Shown: positions 53,305 through 62,599, counted from the first letter of the stretch. The stretch: DNA of 64,000 nt from CBDBJQ01 sp965206405 (GCA_965206405.1 CBDBJQ010000006.1:1488001-1552000), one strand, 5' to 3'. A program made the numbers and translations. Notes: a model not told the origin generated them from the sequence alone.

Positions 53305-54915
53305 ATGAGTATCGGCGGCTTCGATTACATCATTGTTGGCGGCGGCAGCGCGGGATGCGTGCTCGCCAACCGCCTCTCGGTAGATCCGGAAACCCGAGTT
53401 CTCCTGCTCGAGGCCGGCGGCCGTGCCAACTACATCTGGGCCAAGATACCGGTTGGCTATCTTTATTGCTTCGGCAATCCGCGCGTCGACTGGAATTTCG
53501 AAACCGAGGCCGAGGACGGACTGAACGGCCGCAAGCTGGCATACCCTCGCGGCAAGGTCCTCGGCGGCTGTTCGGTCATCAACGGTATGATCTACATGCG
53601 CGGCCAGGCTCGCGACTACGACAGCTGGGCGCAACTCGGCAATACCGGGTGGAATTGGGATTCGATCCTGCCTTATTTCACCCGTTCGGAAGACAATATC
53701 GCGGTCGAGCCGGAAGACGGCATGCACGCCCGCGGCGGCGAATGGCGCATCGAGGAACCGCGCCTCTCCTGGTCCATTCTCGACGCCTTCCGCGAAGCGG
53801 CCGCCGAGGCTGGAATCCCCAAAATCGAGGATTTCAACCGCGGCAACAACGAAGGCTGCGGGTATTTCCACGTCAACCAGCACCGGGGCTGGCGGTGGGA
53901 TGCCGCGCGCGGCTTTCTCAAACCCATAGCGCGGCGGCCCAATCTCCGGATTGTCACCGAGGCGCACGCAGCCGAGGTGCTGTTCCGCGACGGCCGCGCC
54001 TGCGGCATGACCTTCTATCGCCATGGGAAACGCCAGACCGCCGATGCGGGTGAGGTCATCCTCTCCGCCGGCGCCGTTGCCTCGCCAGCAATTCTCCAGC
54101 GTTCGGGTATCGGCCCCGGTGCCCTCCTCCAGGAACACGGGATTCCAGTCATCCATGAAGGCAGCGGTGTCGGCGAAAACCTCCAAGATCACCTGCAGAT
54201 CCGCTGCGCCTACAAGGTGCACGGTATCGAAACCCTGAACGAACGCGCCAACAGACTCACCGGAAAGATCGGGATCGGGCTTGAATACCTGCTGCGCCGA
54301 CGCGGCCCGATGACGATGGCGCCATCACAGCTCGGCGCTTTCGCCAAATCGGATCCGTCTTTCGATACCCCGAATCTCCAATACCACGTCCAACCACTCA
54401 CCCTGGAGAAGTTCGGCCAGCCGCTCGACGCCTTTCCCGCCTTTACCGCCAGCGTTTGCAATCTGCGCCCGGAAAGCCGCGGCCAAATCCAGATCAACAG
54501 CACCGATGCCCACGCCCCGCCGGTCATTCGCCCGCGCTATCTTTCCGCATCCCGCGACCGCCAGGTGGCCGCCGACGCGATCAGGTTGACTCGGAAGATC
54601 GTCGCCCAACCCTCGCTCCAGCGCTACCAACCGGAAGAATTCAAACCCGGCCCGGAATACGACACGGACGAGGTGCTTGCCACTGTCGCCGGCGACATCG
54701 GCACGACAATCTTCCATCCCGTCGGCACCTGCCGCATGGGCAGTGATTCCCAGGCGGTCGTTGATGCGCGCCTATGCGTGTATGGCGTCAAGGGCCTGCG
54801 CGTGGTCGATGCCTCGGTCATGCCAACCATCACCAGCGGCAATACCAATTCACCGACCATGATGATCGCCGAAAAAGCGGCCGAAATGATCCGCGAGGAC
54901 CGACGCGGCCCCTGA
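53305..54915 (+). CDS. GMC-family FAD oxidoreductase (choline dehydrogenase-like)
   Basis: A 536-aa flavoprotein: YIIVGGGSAGCVLANRLS (ADP-binding), LGGCSVINGMIYMRGQ, the GMC signature 2 region GEVILSAGAVASPAILQRSGIGP, and the catalytic pair His in FHPVGTCRMG and Asn in TSGNTNSPTMMIAEKAA. It oxidises an alcohol to an aldehyde. The ATG at 53305 begins the FAD motif at normal distance; the frame is open to 53248. Confidence 0.94.
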   Translation: MSIGGFDYIIVGGGSAGCVLANRLSVDPETRVLLLEAGGRANYIWAKIPVGYLYCFGNPRVDWNFETEAEDGLNGRKLAYPRGKVLGGCSVINGMIYMRGQARDYDSWAQLGNTGWNWDSILPYFTRSEDNIAVEPEDGMHARGGEWRIEEPRLSWSILDAFREAAAEAGIPKIEDFNRGNNEGCGYFHVNQHRGWRWDAARGFLKPIARRPNLRIVTEAHAAEVLFRDGRACGMTFYRHGKRQTADAGEVILSAGAVASPAILQRSGIGPGALLQEHGIPVIHEGSGVGENLQDHLQIRCAYKVHGIETLNERANRLTGKIGIGLEYLLRRRGPMTMAPSQLGAFAKSDPSFDTPNLQYHVQPLTLEKFGQPLDAFPAFTASVCNLRPESRGQIQINSTDAHAPPVIRPRYLSASRDRQVAADAIRLTRKIVAQPSLQRYQPEEFKPGPEYDTDEVLATVAGDIGTTIFHPVGTCRMGSDSQAVVDARLCVYGVKGLRVVDASVMPTITSGNTNSPTMMIAEKAAEMIREDRRGP

Positions 54916-55016
54916 GCCGCCAGATCGACCCTCGCGAACCAAAACTGAACCGCTACAAAACTGAACTACATAACAATCCGGTCGCCAGACGACCGCACAA
55001 AGAATAGGAGAGGACA

Positions 55017-55907
55017 ATGGCAACCGTAGGATTTATCGGCCTCGGCCAGATGGGCAGCGGTATGAGCCGCAATATCATGAAAGGCGGTCACGATCTGCAG
55101 GTCTTCGACCTCAACGCAGAAACGGTCGCAGCCGTCGCAGCCGATGGCGCCAAGGCGTGTGCCACTGCTGCCGAAGCCGGCGATGGCGCTGACTTCGTGG
55201 TAACGAGTCTTCCCATCGGCGCCAATGTCGAAGCGGCAATGTTTGGCGAGGACAGCGCCGCTGCGGCGATGCCGAAAGGCTCCATTCTTATCGACATGAG
55301 CACGATCTCTCCGGAAGAGACCAAGAAGATAAGCGCACGTCTTCAGAGCATGGGGCTTTCGATGGTCGACGCTCCCGTCGGGCGCAGCTCGGCCCATGCC
55401 AAGGAAGGCAAATCAGTCTTCATGGTCGGTGGTGAAAAAGATGACGTTGCACGCGCAGAGCCCATCCTGATGTGCATGGGCGAGGCCGTCACCCATTGCG
55501 GTCCGGTCGGAGCTGGCGCCCTGCTGAAACTCGTCAACAACTACATGTCGGCAATGATCAACCTGGTGACGGCGGAGGGCATGACCCTCGCGCTGCGCGG
55601 TGGCATCGACCAGGATGTCGCCTATGAGGTGCTGTCCAAAACTCCCGCCGGCTGCGGCCAGCTTACCACTCTCTGGCCGAACCTTGCCTTGAAGGACGTG
55701 ATCGATCCCGTCTTCATGCTCGACCTCGCCCACAAGGATCTCGGTCTCGCGCTCGAGGTCGGATCCCAGTACAACGTGCCGCTCACTTCCGGCGGCGCCG
55801 GCCATGCCATCTACGGTATCGCCCGCACCCAAGGGCGCGGCCGTCATGACTGGACGACGGCCATGTATCATACGGTCAGGAAACTGTCTGGCGAGGACAA
55901 CATCTGA
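55017..55907 (+). CDS. Beta-hydroxyacid dehydrogenase family, 3-sulfolactaldehyde-reductase-like
   Basis: A 296-aa NAD(P)-dependent enzyme: GFIGLGQMGSGMSRNIMKGGHDLQVFDLN (Rossmann), DAPVGRSSAHAKEGKSVFMVGG, catalytic Lys in LLKLVNNYMSA and LDLAHKDLGLALEV. The APVGRS motif and the KDLGLALEV...GRGRHDW blocks are close, from memory, to E. coli YihU (sulfolactaldehyde reductase) rather than 3-hydroxyisobutyrate dehydrogenase, which has APVSGG. AGGAGAGG lies just before the ATG. Confidence 0.85.
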   Translation: MATVGFIGLGQMGSGMSRNIMKGGHDLQVFDLNAETVAAVAADGAKACATAAEAGDGADFVVTSLPIGANVEAAMFGEDSAAAAMPKGSILIDMSTISPEETKKISARLQSMGLSMVDAPVGRSSAHAKEGKSVFMVGGEKDDVARAEPILMCMGEAVTHCGPVGAGALLKLVNNYMSAMINLVTAEGMTLALRGGIDQDVAYEVLSKTPAGCGQLTTLWPNLALKDVIDPVFMLDLAHKDLGLALEVGSQYNVPLTSGGAGHAIYGIARTQGRGRHDWTTAMYHTVRKLSGEDNI

Positions 55908-56040
55908 TCGCAAACCGAGGATCAGAGACACGACTAAAACACGCAAAACACCATGAAGGCCGCCAGCTGGCTTCTTTATCAGGGCACTTTTATCGGGGCA
56001 CTGGCCGGATGCAGATATCACGAGGTGCGCCAGGCGCGCA

Positions 56041-56325
56041 CCTGGCGGATGGCGCGTCTATCGCCCGCTTTATCCTGAAAAGCACATGTTCTCCATGAAG
56101 GGTGAGGCGGCCTATCGCGAGTAGTATGCCGACATTCCGGCCGCTCTCGATCCGCAAGCCGTGCGGGATGATCTGCACAGCCTCTTCGATGAGGCGGAGT
56201 TGGTGCTGATGTGCTTTTAGAAACCACCCTTCTCACCCGGAAATTTCTGCCACCGCCACATGGGGGCGGAATGGTACGAGGACAAGCAGGGCCACGCGGT
56301 GCCGGAGATCGATCTGGAAGTTTGA
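56041..56325 (+). pseudogene. Decayed DUF488-like gene with two in-frame TAG codons
   Basis: One frame reads WRVYRPLYPEKHMFSMKGEA, YADIPAALDPQAVRDDLHSLFDEAELVLMCF and FCHRHMGAEWYEDKQGHAVPEIDLEV to a TGA at 56323. The late Cys-His-Arg block after a hydrophobic MCF strand is typical of DUF488 proteins. The frame is broken by TAG at 56122 and TAG at 56218, and the N-terminal third is missing or shifted. Best read as a pseudogene. Confidence 0.6.
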
Positions 56326-56368
56326 GATCGCAAACCGGACTGAGAACGAACGCCCTGCCCGGCGTGTG

Positions 56369-58873
56369 TCAGGCGATGATCTCCATCCGCACACCGGCCA
56401 CCCCGGTATCGTGGTCAGCCGAGCCGTAGCTGATTTCCCGGCACCGCGCGGCGCTGCGGATCGATCCCTCGAGACTGCGCACCAGATCCTGCTGTGTTGA
56501 ATCAGCGCGGTCGAGATCGAGACAGAGCCGCTCGAGAACCCGGGTCTGGGAGATGTTGCGCTGTGAGCGCAGCTCGCGGGTCGCGCTCAGAAGATCAAGG
56601 ATAACGGCGATTTCCGCCGGAACGTCACTGGCCAGGTCCGGATCGGGTTCCGGCCATGACGTGACATGTAGCGACGCCGTACTCTCCCTGGCAGCATAAA
56701 GCCGGGCATAGATGGCCTCCGTGACAAACGGCAGATAGGGCGCGAACAGGGCGAGTAGGATGCGCAGGGTTTCGTGCAGGGTCGCCTGAGCGGAATCCCG
56801 CAGCTCCTGGGCGTAGCTCTCCGGGTTCCAGAAGCGGTCTTTCACCATCTCCAGATAGTTGTCGCAGAAGATATTCCAGAAGAAACGCTCAAGGGCCTCG
56901 CGCCCATAGGCGTAATCGTAGCGCTCGAAACCCTCGGTAACCCGGGTGATAGTCTCGTTCAACTCGATCAGGATCCACCGATCCTCAACCGAGCGTTCTT
57001 CGATCAGAATCTTTGATCCCGCAGCGGGATCGAAGCCGTCGAGCAGGATCGCGCAGAGCCGGGCCGCGTTCCACAACTTGATGACGACCTTGCGCCCGGT
57101 CCGCACGTCTTTCTCGTTGAAGCGCAGATCGTGGCCAAGATGGCTGCCGGCCGCCCAGAAACGGAGCGCATCAGCCGAATAGCGCTGAATCACCGAATGC
57201 GGATCGTAGCGATTGTAGCCTTCCTTGTCAGTGAAATTCTCGAGGTCGCGCTTGCTGATTTTCTTGCCCTGCTCGTTCAGTCCCCAGCCCGAGATCATGG
57301 CGTCGCGCCAAGGCAGGCTGTCGTGGTGGAAATGGGATTTAACGACGCTATAGAACAGCCATGTGCGGATGATCTCGAAAGCTTGAACCCTGAGCGTCAT
57401 CGGGTAAATCGACATATCACCCTTGCGACCCTCGGTTCCGGCCCAGTTGGCATTGATCAGCGGCGTCAGGGACGAGGTCATCCAGGTCTCGAGCACGTCG
57501 CTCTCGCCGGTGAAGGCGGTTCCCCCGCAAGCCGGGCAGGTCTCATGCGGGTACGGATTTTCCGCCGGATCGACCGGGAGATCCTTCTCCTCGGCCAGCA
57601 CCACCTCGCCGCAGTCATCGCAGTACCAGATCGGGAACGGCACGCCATAGAAGCGCTGGCGAGAGATGTTCCAGTCGTATTTGAGCCCGTTAATCCAGTC
57701 ATCGTGCCGCACCTTCATGTAATCCGGGTGCCAGCTCAGCTCGCCGCTGCGCTTGAGGAACTCTTCTCTGAAATCGAGCAATCTGATGAACCATTGCGGT
57801 GCCATGACAAACTCGATCGGAACACTCGAACGCTCGGAGATCGACACGTTCTGTTTGACCTGCTTCGAGGCAAGGATAAGGCCCTTCTCTTTCAACTCAC
57901 CAACAATCGCCTTGCGCGCCTGGTCGACCGTCTTGCCTGCGAGCGAACCCGCAAGTTTCGTCATCTTGCCGTCGGGAGCGATGCAGATCCGCGTATCGAG
58001 GTTATCGTCCTTCCATTTGCGGACATCCTCGCCGTCGCCAAAGGTGCAGACCATCATCAGGCCTGTTCCGAATTCCATATCGACCTCACGCGAAGTCCGG
58101 ATCGGAACCTTGTGATCGCTAATCGGCACCAGCACTGCCCTGCCATCGAGATGCTTGTAGCGTACGTCTTCCGGATTGAAGTACAGCGCCACGCAGGCCG
58201 GAATCAGTTCCGGGCGGGTGGTTGAAATCACCAGCGCATCACCGCCATCGGCGGGCGCAAAGGCGATGTCGTGCAACTGCCCGTTCCGCTCCAGGGTATC
58301 GACATCAGCCTGGGCCAGCGCTGTTTCGAAATGGGTGTCCCAGATCACCGGCGCATTGTCGCGATAGATCAGCCCCTTACGGTACAGATCCATGAACGAC
58401 ATCTGGGCGGTCCGCTGGCAGTGCGGATCGATCGTCGAGTAGCGCAAACTCCAATCGACGGACAGGCCGAGCGAGCGCCACATCTCCTCGTAGACCTTGG
58501 CCCCGCGGGCGGTCTCCTCGATACACAGGCGCCGGAATTCTTCGCGCGTGATCTTGTTCTTGTTGACCTTGTGGACTTGCTCGACATAGCGCTCGGTCGG
58601 CAAGCCGTTATCGTCAAAGCCCATTGGGTAGAAAACGTTGAAGCCCTGCATTCGCTTGTAGCGAACGACGAACTCCGCCTGAGCATAGGACATTGCATGC
58701 CCGACATGGAGATGCGCGGCTGACACGTAGGGCGGCGGCGTATCAACCGAAAAGGTCTCGCGCTTGGGATCCGGGGCATAGTCGTGGATCCCGGTCGCCT
58801 CCCAGAGCTCCCAGCATTCACGCTCGACCGCCTCGTGATCGTAATCCTTGCCGATGGCGTCTCTGCTGATCAT
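56369..58873 (-). CDS. valS: Valyl-tRNA synthetase, type 2 (archaeal/rickettsial-like)
   Basis: An 834-aa class I aminoacyl-tRNA synthetase charging tRNA-Val. HIGH-type motif HLHVGH (in PPPYVSAAHLHVGHAM), KMSKS-type motif KKISKRD, a zinc-ribbon CDDCGEV...CPACGG, the editing domain with STTRPELIPACVALYF, and the anticodon-binding domain. It is shorter than the usual bacterial ValS and lacks the C-terminal coiled coil, matching the archaeal-type form found in Rickettsia and some other alphaproteobacteria. The ATG at 58873 follows GAGAAGTG; a GTG at 58876 is adjacent. Confidence 0.95.
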   Translation of the reverse strand: MISRDAIGKDYDHEAVERECWELWEATGIHDYAPDPKRETFSVDTPPPYVSAAHLHVGHAMSYAQAEFVVRYKRMQGFNVFYPMGFDDNGLPTERYVEQVHKVNKNKITREEFRRLCIEETARGAKVYEEMWRSLGLSVDWSLRYSTIDPHCQRTAQMSFMDLYRKGLIYRDNAPVIWDTHFETALAQADVDTLERNGQLHDIAFAPADGGDALVISTTRPELIPACVALYFNPEDVRYKHLDGRAVLVPISDHKVPIRTSREVDMEFGTGLMMVCTFGDGEDVRKWKDDNLDTRICIAPDGKMTKLAGSLAGKTVDQARKAIVGELKEKGLILASKQVKQNVSISERSSVPIEFVMAPQWFIRLLDFREEFLKRSGELSWHPDYMKVRHDDWINGLKYDWNISRQRFYGVPFPIWYCDDCGEVVLAEEKDLPVDPAENPYPHETCPACGGTAFTGESDVLETWMTSSLTPLINANWAGTEGRKGDMSIYPMTLRVQAFEIIRTWLFYSVVKSHFHHDSLPWRDAMISGWGLNEQGKKISKRDLENFTDKEGYNRYDPHSVIQRYSADALRFWAAGSHLGHDLRFNEKDVRTGRKVVIKLWNAARLCAILLDGFDPAAGSKILIEERSVEDRWILIELNETITRVTEGFERYDYAYGREALERFFWNIFCDNYLEMVKDRFWNPESYAQELRDSAQATLHETLRILLALFAPYLPFVTEAIYARLYAARESTASLHVTSWPEPDPDLASDVPAEIAVILDLLSATRELRSQRNISQTRVLERLCLDLDRADSTQQDLVRSLEGSIRSAARCREISYGSADHDTGVAGVRMEIIA

Positions 58874-59026
58874 CACTTCTCTGTCAAGCTCATTGTTACG
58901 GATCCGTCACTACAGGCCGTCGCCGCCAATTTTTCCTGTTTGGAACGACGCTTTCATAAGGATGCCCCGCAGCGGAAGCAAGCCGCGACGCCCGATACGG
59001 GTCCGATACGGAATTCTTCAGATTGG

Positions 59027-59096
59027 CCTTCTTAGACCGGTTTCTTGGGCCGGATTTCTTGGGTCGGGCTTCTTGGGCCGGGCTTCTCAGACCGGG
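59027..59096. repeat. 14-bp imperfect tandem repeat, about five copies
   Basis: Variants of cttcttgggccggg occur five times in a row; the last copy runs over the stop codon of the TauD-type gene (59087-59089), so the gene's 3' end is part of the array. Confidence 0.85.
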
Positions 59097-59935
59097 CGAT
59101 GCCCCTTGAGCAAGATCCGCTGGTGTCGGCGCTCCTCGCCAACCGGAAAGTCAACATTTACCGAATGTACGAGGCAGCGATTGTCCCAGAGCAGGATGTC
59201 GCCGCGCTGCCACTCATGATGGTACTGGTAGCATTCCCGGGTGATGTGATCATAGAGATCGTCGAGCAGCGCATCGCTTTCCTCGCGCTCGAGATCAACT
59301 ACTGAATCGGTCCTGTTCGGATTGAAGTAGATCGCCTTTTTCTTCGTATCTTCATGCGTCCGGATAAGAGGGTGAACAACATCGGGGGTTTCAGCGATTT
59401 CCTCCGAGGTTCGCTTTTCCGGACGTCCCGGTGCCCGGCGAGTGTCGTAGCTATGGATTGCCTCCATGCCATCAAGCCTACGCTGGCGCTGTTCCGGCAG
59501 ATCCTCAAAGGCGCGCCGGGTATTGCAGAAACGGGTTTGCCCGCCCGAGCTGGGAATCGCCAGCGACTGGAGCATCGTTCCCTTGGCAGGAATCTCGAAG
59601 TAGGAATCGTCAGTGTGCCAGCCCGACAGCCGGACCATCTGCAGATCGTCCGGCTTGTCCTCCGGCTTCTTGTAGGTGCTATCCAGGAACGACACCTCTG
59701 GCGCCTCCTCGCTCCGACGAGAGCGGATGAGCTGAATCTGTGGGTCACCGAAATAGCGCCCCATGGCCGCGAACTCGGTCGGAGCCAAGGGATCCGATCT
59801 GAAGCACAGCAGGTGGTAATCCAGGAACGCCTGCGTCACCCGTTTTTCTTCATCAGCCGAAAGCGGTTGTTCAAGATCGGCCCCGACTACTTCGGCGCCG
59901 AGAGCCTTGCCCAGGGGATTAATCTCAAGAGTCAT
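59087..59935 (-). CDS. TauD/TfdA-family 2-oxoglutarate dioxygenase
   Basis: A 282-aa Fe(II)/2-oxoglutarate oxygenase: LGAEVVGADLEQPL near the N-terminus, iron ligands His and Asp in SGWHTDDSYFEIP, distal His in LWDNRCLVHSVN and the 2-oxoglutarate Arg in RHQRILLKG. Substrates in this family include taurine, alkyl sulfates, aryloxy acids and carnitine-like compounds; none can be chosen. GGAGAAG lies 9 nt before the ATG. Confidence 0.92.
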   Translation of the reverse strand: MTLEINPLGKALGAEVVGADLEQPLSADEEKRVTQAFLDYHLLCFRSDPLAPTEFAAMGRYFGDPQIQLIRSRRSEEAPEVSFLDSTYKKPEDKPDDLQMVRLSGWHTDDSYFEIPAKGTMLQSLAIPSSGGQTRFCNTRRAFEDLPEQRQRRLDGMEAIHSYDTRRAPGRPEKRTSEEIAETPDVVHPLIRTHEDTKKKAIYFNPNRTDSVVDLEREESDALLDDLYDHITRECYQYHHEWQRGDILLWDNRCLVHSVNVDFPVGEERRHQRILLKGHRPV

Positions 59936-60337
59936 CGTTGTTCTTCTCCGGTTTCACGCACCACCAGCCACCAACATTGTTAGATGATGCCGCATTCGGG
60001 GCAACGGCCGCAACCGCACCCCGTGGCGGCCTTGCCACGGCAACACAGCCCCGTATTCGCGGGGTTATGGAATGATTTATGCGAAAAACCGATACGGAAA
60101 ACTGGTCGAGGCCCTTGTGTTTGGAAACCCTGTGCCCGGAGATCCTGTCTGGCCGGAGATCCTGTCTGGCCGGAGATCCTGTCTGGCCGGAGATCCTGTC
60201 TGGCCGGAGATCCTGTCTGGCACGGCATGCCTTGCGGGATATATCGAGATTCGCCGGAATCACGACACCTCCTGAATCTTCAGGGAAAACCTCCATGAAT
60301 CATCTGCTTTCGCGAGCAGGAAGGGCACAGGCACATC
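59936..60337. other. Divergent spacer between TauD-type and enolase-superfamily genes
   Basis: This 402-bp region is non-coding. It contains a tandem 17-bp array (separate entry) and a preceding GC-rich part. Short frames through the array exist on both strands because the unit has no stops; they are not credible genes. Promoters for the two divergent genes must lie here, but none is clear by eye. Confidence 0.6.
60137..60221. repeat. Five perfect 17-bp tandem repeats
   Basis: ccggagatcctgtctgg is repeated five times without change (60137-60153 through 60205-60221), about 117 bp before the enolase-superfamily start. There are no spacers, so it is not a CRISPR; perfect identity indicates recent expansion. 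Confidence 0.97.
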
Positions 60338-61513
60338 ATGAAAATTACCGGATGCGAAATCCTTCACTGCAATGCCGGATGGCGCAATTTTTCCTTCCTC
60401 CGCCTGAACACCGATGACGGGTTGACCGGAATCGCCGAATACAACGAAAGCTACGGAAGCAAGGGCCTCACCGGCGTCATCGAGGCATTGTTCGAGATCA
60501 TCAAGGGCAACGATCCCCTTACCCACGAGCTTGTCTCCCAGAATCTCTATGCGGTGACCCGTCAGGCGCCCGGCGGGCTCAACCAGCAGGCTATCGCGGC
60601 GATCGAGAACGCCATGCTCGATATCAAGGGTAAGGCGCTCGGTGTCCCTGTCCACCAATTGCTCGGCGGTGCCTGCCGCGACAGGCTGAAACTCTACTGG
60701 TCACACTTCGGAACCTATTGCATGACCGCCGATGGTGCCGCCGCCATAGGGCGTCCACAGCTGCACTCGCTCGCCGATCTCACCGAACTCAGCGTCGAAG
60801 CCCGCGAGCGTGGTTTTCATGCCATGAAAACCAACATCCTGCTGTTCGGCGAAGATCCTCCAACCTACTTCCCCGGCTTTGGCCGGATGGAGGGTTGGCC
60901 GGCGCTGAACGTCGACCGGGCGCTGATCGCCAGCCTGCGCAACCAGCTCACGGCGATGCGCGAAGGCGCCGGCCCTGATATGGGGATTCACCTTGATCTA
61001 AACTTCAACTTCAAGACCGAGGGCTATCTGCGCATCGTCCGGGATCTCAACGATCTCGGCCTCGACTGGTTTGAGATTGATCTTTATCAGCCAAGGGACC
61101 TCGCACGCATCCGGAATGCCACGGGGACGCCAATCGCGTCGTGCGAATCCCTTTTCGGGCTACGCGAATTCCGCCCGTTCCTGGAAAGCCGTGCCATGGA
61201 TGTCGCCATTATCGATGTGCCCTGGAACGGCGCCTGGCAAGCAATGAAAATCGCCGCCATGGCCGAGGCCTTCGAGATCAACGTCGCGCCGCATAATTTC
61301 TACGGTCACCTTTCGACGCTTATGAGTGCGCATTTCTGCGCTGCCGTACCGAATTTCCGGATCATGGAAATCGATATCGACGATGTACCGTGGCGGGACG
61401 ACCTCGTTACCTCTGTGCCCGAGATCAAGGATGGCCACTTGATCGTTCCGCAGGAACCAGGCTGGGGTGTCGAGCTGAACGACGAGGCGATCCGCGCCCA
61501 TCCGCCGAAATAA
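60338..61513 (+). CDS. Mandelate racemase/muconate lactonizing enzyme family protein
   Basis: A 391-aa enolase-superfamily enzyme with the capping domain (GLTGIAEYNESYG, AAIENAMLDIKGKALGVPVHQLLGG) and barrel. Metal ligands are probably Asp in IHLDLNFNF, Glu in WFEIDLYQP and Glu in ASCESLFG; a His in APHNFYGH is a likely acid/base. It abstracts the alpha proton of a carboxylate, as a sugar-acid dehydratase or racemase would. AGGAAGGG lies 13 nt upstream. Confidence 0.9.
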   Translation: MKITGCEILHCNAGWRNFSFLRLNTDDGLTGIAEYNESYGSKGLTGVIEALFEIIKGNDPLTHELVSQNLYAVTRQAPGGLNQQAIAAIENAMLDIKGKALGVPVHQLLGGACRDRLKLYWSHFGTYCMTADGAAAIGRPQLHSLADLTELSVEARERGFHAMKTNILLFGEDPPTYFPGFGRMEGWPALNVDRALIASLRNQLTAMREGAGPDMGIHLDLNFNFKTEGYLRIVRDLNDLGLDWFEIDLYQPRDLARIRNATGTPIASCESLFGLREFRPFLESRAMDVAIIDVPWNGAWQAMKIAAMAEAFEINVAPHNFYGHLSTLMSAHFCAAVPNFRIMEIDIDDVPWRDDLVTSVPEIKDGHLIVPQEPGWGVELNDEAIRAHPPK

Positions 61514-61559
61514 GCGTGGTCGGGGTTTTCAGAACAGTATCGGTAACACGGGCAGCACC

Positions 61560-62531
61560 ATGAAATTTGTAATTCTCGGAGCCGGCGCGCTCGGCTCCAT
61601 CCTGGCCGCCCACCTCACCCGCGCAGGCCACGACGTCACCCTGATCGCGCGCGGAGCCCGGGCGCAGTACCTGGCCGACAACGGCATCACCCTTACGGGG
61701 GTGGAGTCCTTCATCGCCAAGTGCAATGTCGCCACCGATGCCGCTGCGGTCGGCGCGGTCGATTACCTCGTTCTTGCGGTGAAAACCTACGATACGCCCG
61801 GCGCGCTCGATATCGTAGGCGATGTCGATACCGGCGCAGTTCTGTCGCTCCAGAACGGGGTTCTGAAGAACGAGCAGCTCACCGAAACCTTTGGCAAAGA
61901 TCGCGTTCTCGGATCCACCTGCATGACCGGTGGCAAGGTCGAGCAGGACGGTTCCATCCTCTATACCGTCAAGGCGCCGTTCTATGTCGGCGAGCTTTCC
62001 GGCGCGGCGAGCAAGCGATGCGATGATTATGCAGCCGCGCTCGCGGAATCAGGCCTGGCCGCCGAGACGACCGACGAAATCCTGTCGATGGAATGGACAA
62101 AGTTCGTTGGCTGGTCCGGCTTGTCAGTCGTCTCCATTCTCACCCGGCTTGACACCTTCCGGTTTTTAATCGATCCGGACGCGGCGCGTATCGCTGCCCG
62201 CATCACTCGCGAGACGGCACAGATTCCGGAGAAGCTTGGTATTCCTCTGACCCGGCGCGTTCATATCGCCGCCGCCAATCTTGTCGGATGCCCCGAGGAC
62301 AAGGCGGTCAAGCGCCTGATACGAAGCGGCGAAGTGATGCGAGAGCAACCTGTTCCCCACAGGCAGTCGATGCTGCAGGATCTCGATCGGGGCCGCAGGA
62401 TCGAGGTTGAGGAGACAATTGGCTACACCGTCGCCAAGGCCGCCGAGATGAAAATCGCGATCCCGACCGTCGAAACCTGCTATCGGATCATGTCCGCGCT
62501 TAACCGCACACTCGGACAGGCTGCTTCCTGA
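61560..62531 (+). CDS. panE: 2-dehydropantoate 2-reductase family protein
   Basis: A 323-aa NADPH-dependent reductase: KFVILGAGALGSILAAHLTRAGHDVTLIARG, LAVKTYDTPGAL with the catalytic-type Lys, LQNGVLKNEQL and the C-terminal PHRQSMLQDLDRGRRIEVEETIG. Many paralogues in this family reduce other 2-oxo acids, so a pantothenate role is not certain. It is 46 bp after the enolase-superfamily gene, probably in one transcript. Confidence 0.88.
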   Translation: MKFVILGAGALGSILAAHLTRAGHDVTLIARGARAQYLADNGITLTGVESFIAKCNVATDAAAVGAVDYLVLAVKTYDTPGALDIVGDVDTGAVLSLQNGVLKNEQLTETFGKDRVLGSTCMTGGKVEQDGSILYTVKAPFYVGELSGAASKRCDDYAAALAESGLAAETTDEILSMEWTKFVGWSGLSVVSILTRLDTFRFLIDPDAARIAARITRETAQIPEKLGIPLTRRVHIAAANLVGCPEDKAVKRLIRSGEVMREQPVPHRQSMLQDLDRGRRIEVEETIGYTVAKAAEMKIAIPTVETCYRIMSALNRTLGQAAS

Positions 62532-62599
62532 ATTCCCGACGCCTGCCCCGCCGAGCTTGCCCGGCGGCGCCTGCTAAAGCTTTGTACGCAAATTGCCCG

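Noticed and set aside
56041..56325. UAG recoding (pyrrolysine or suppressor) in the DUF488-like frame
   Set aside because: No supporting tRNA or synthetase is in the window and the 5' part is also missing, so decay is simpler.
60137..60221. CRISPR array
   Set aside because: Units are 17 bp, directly abutting, with no spacers and no cas genes in the window.
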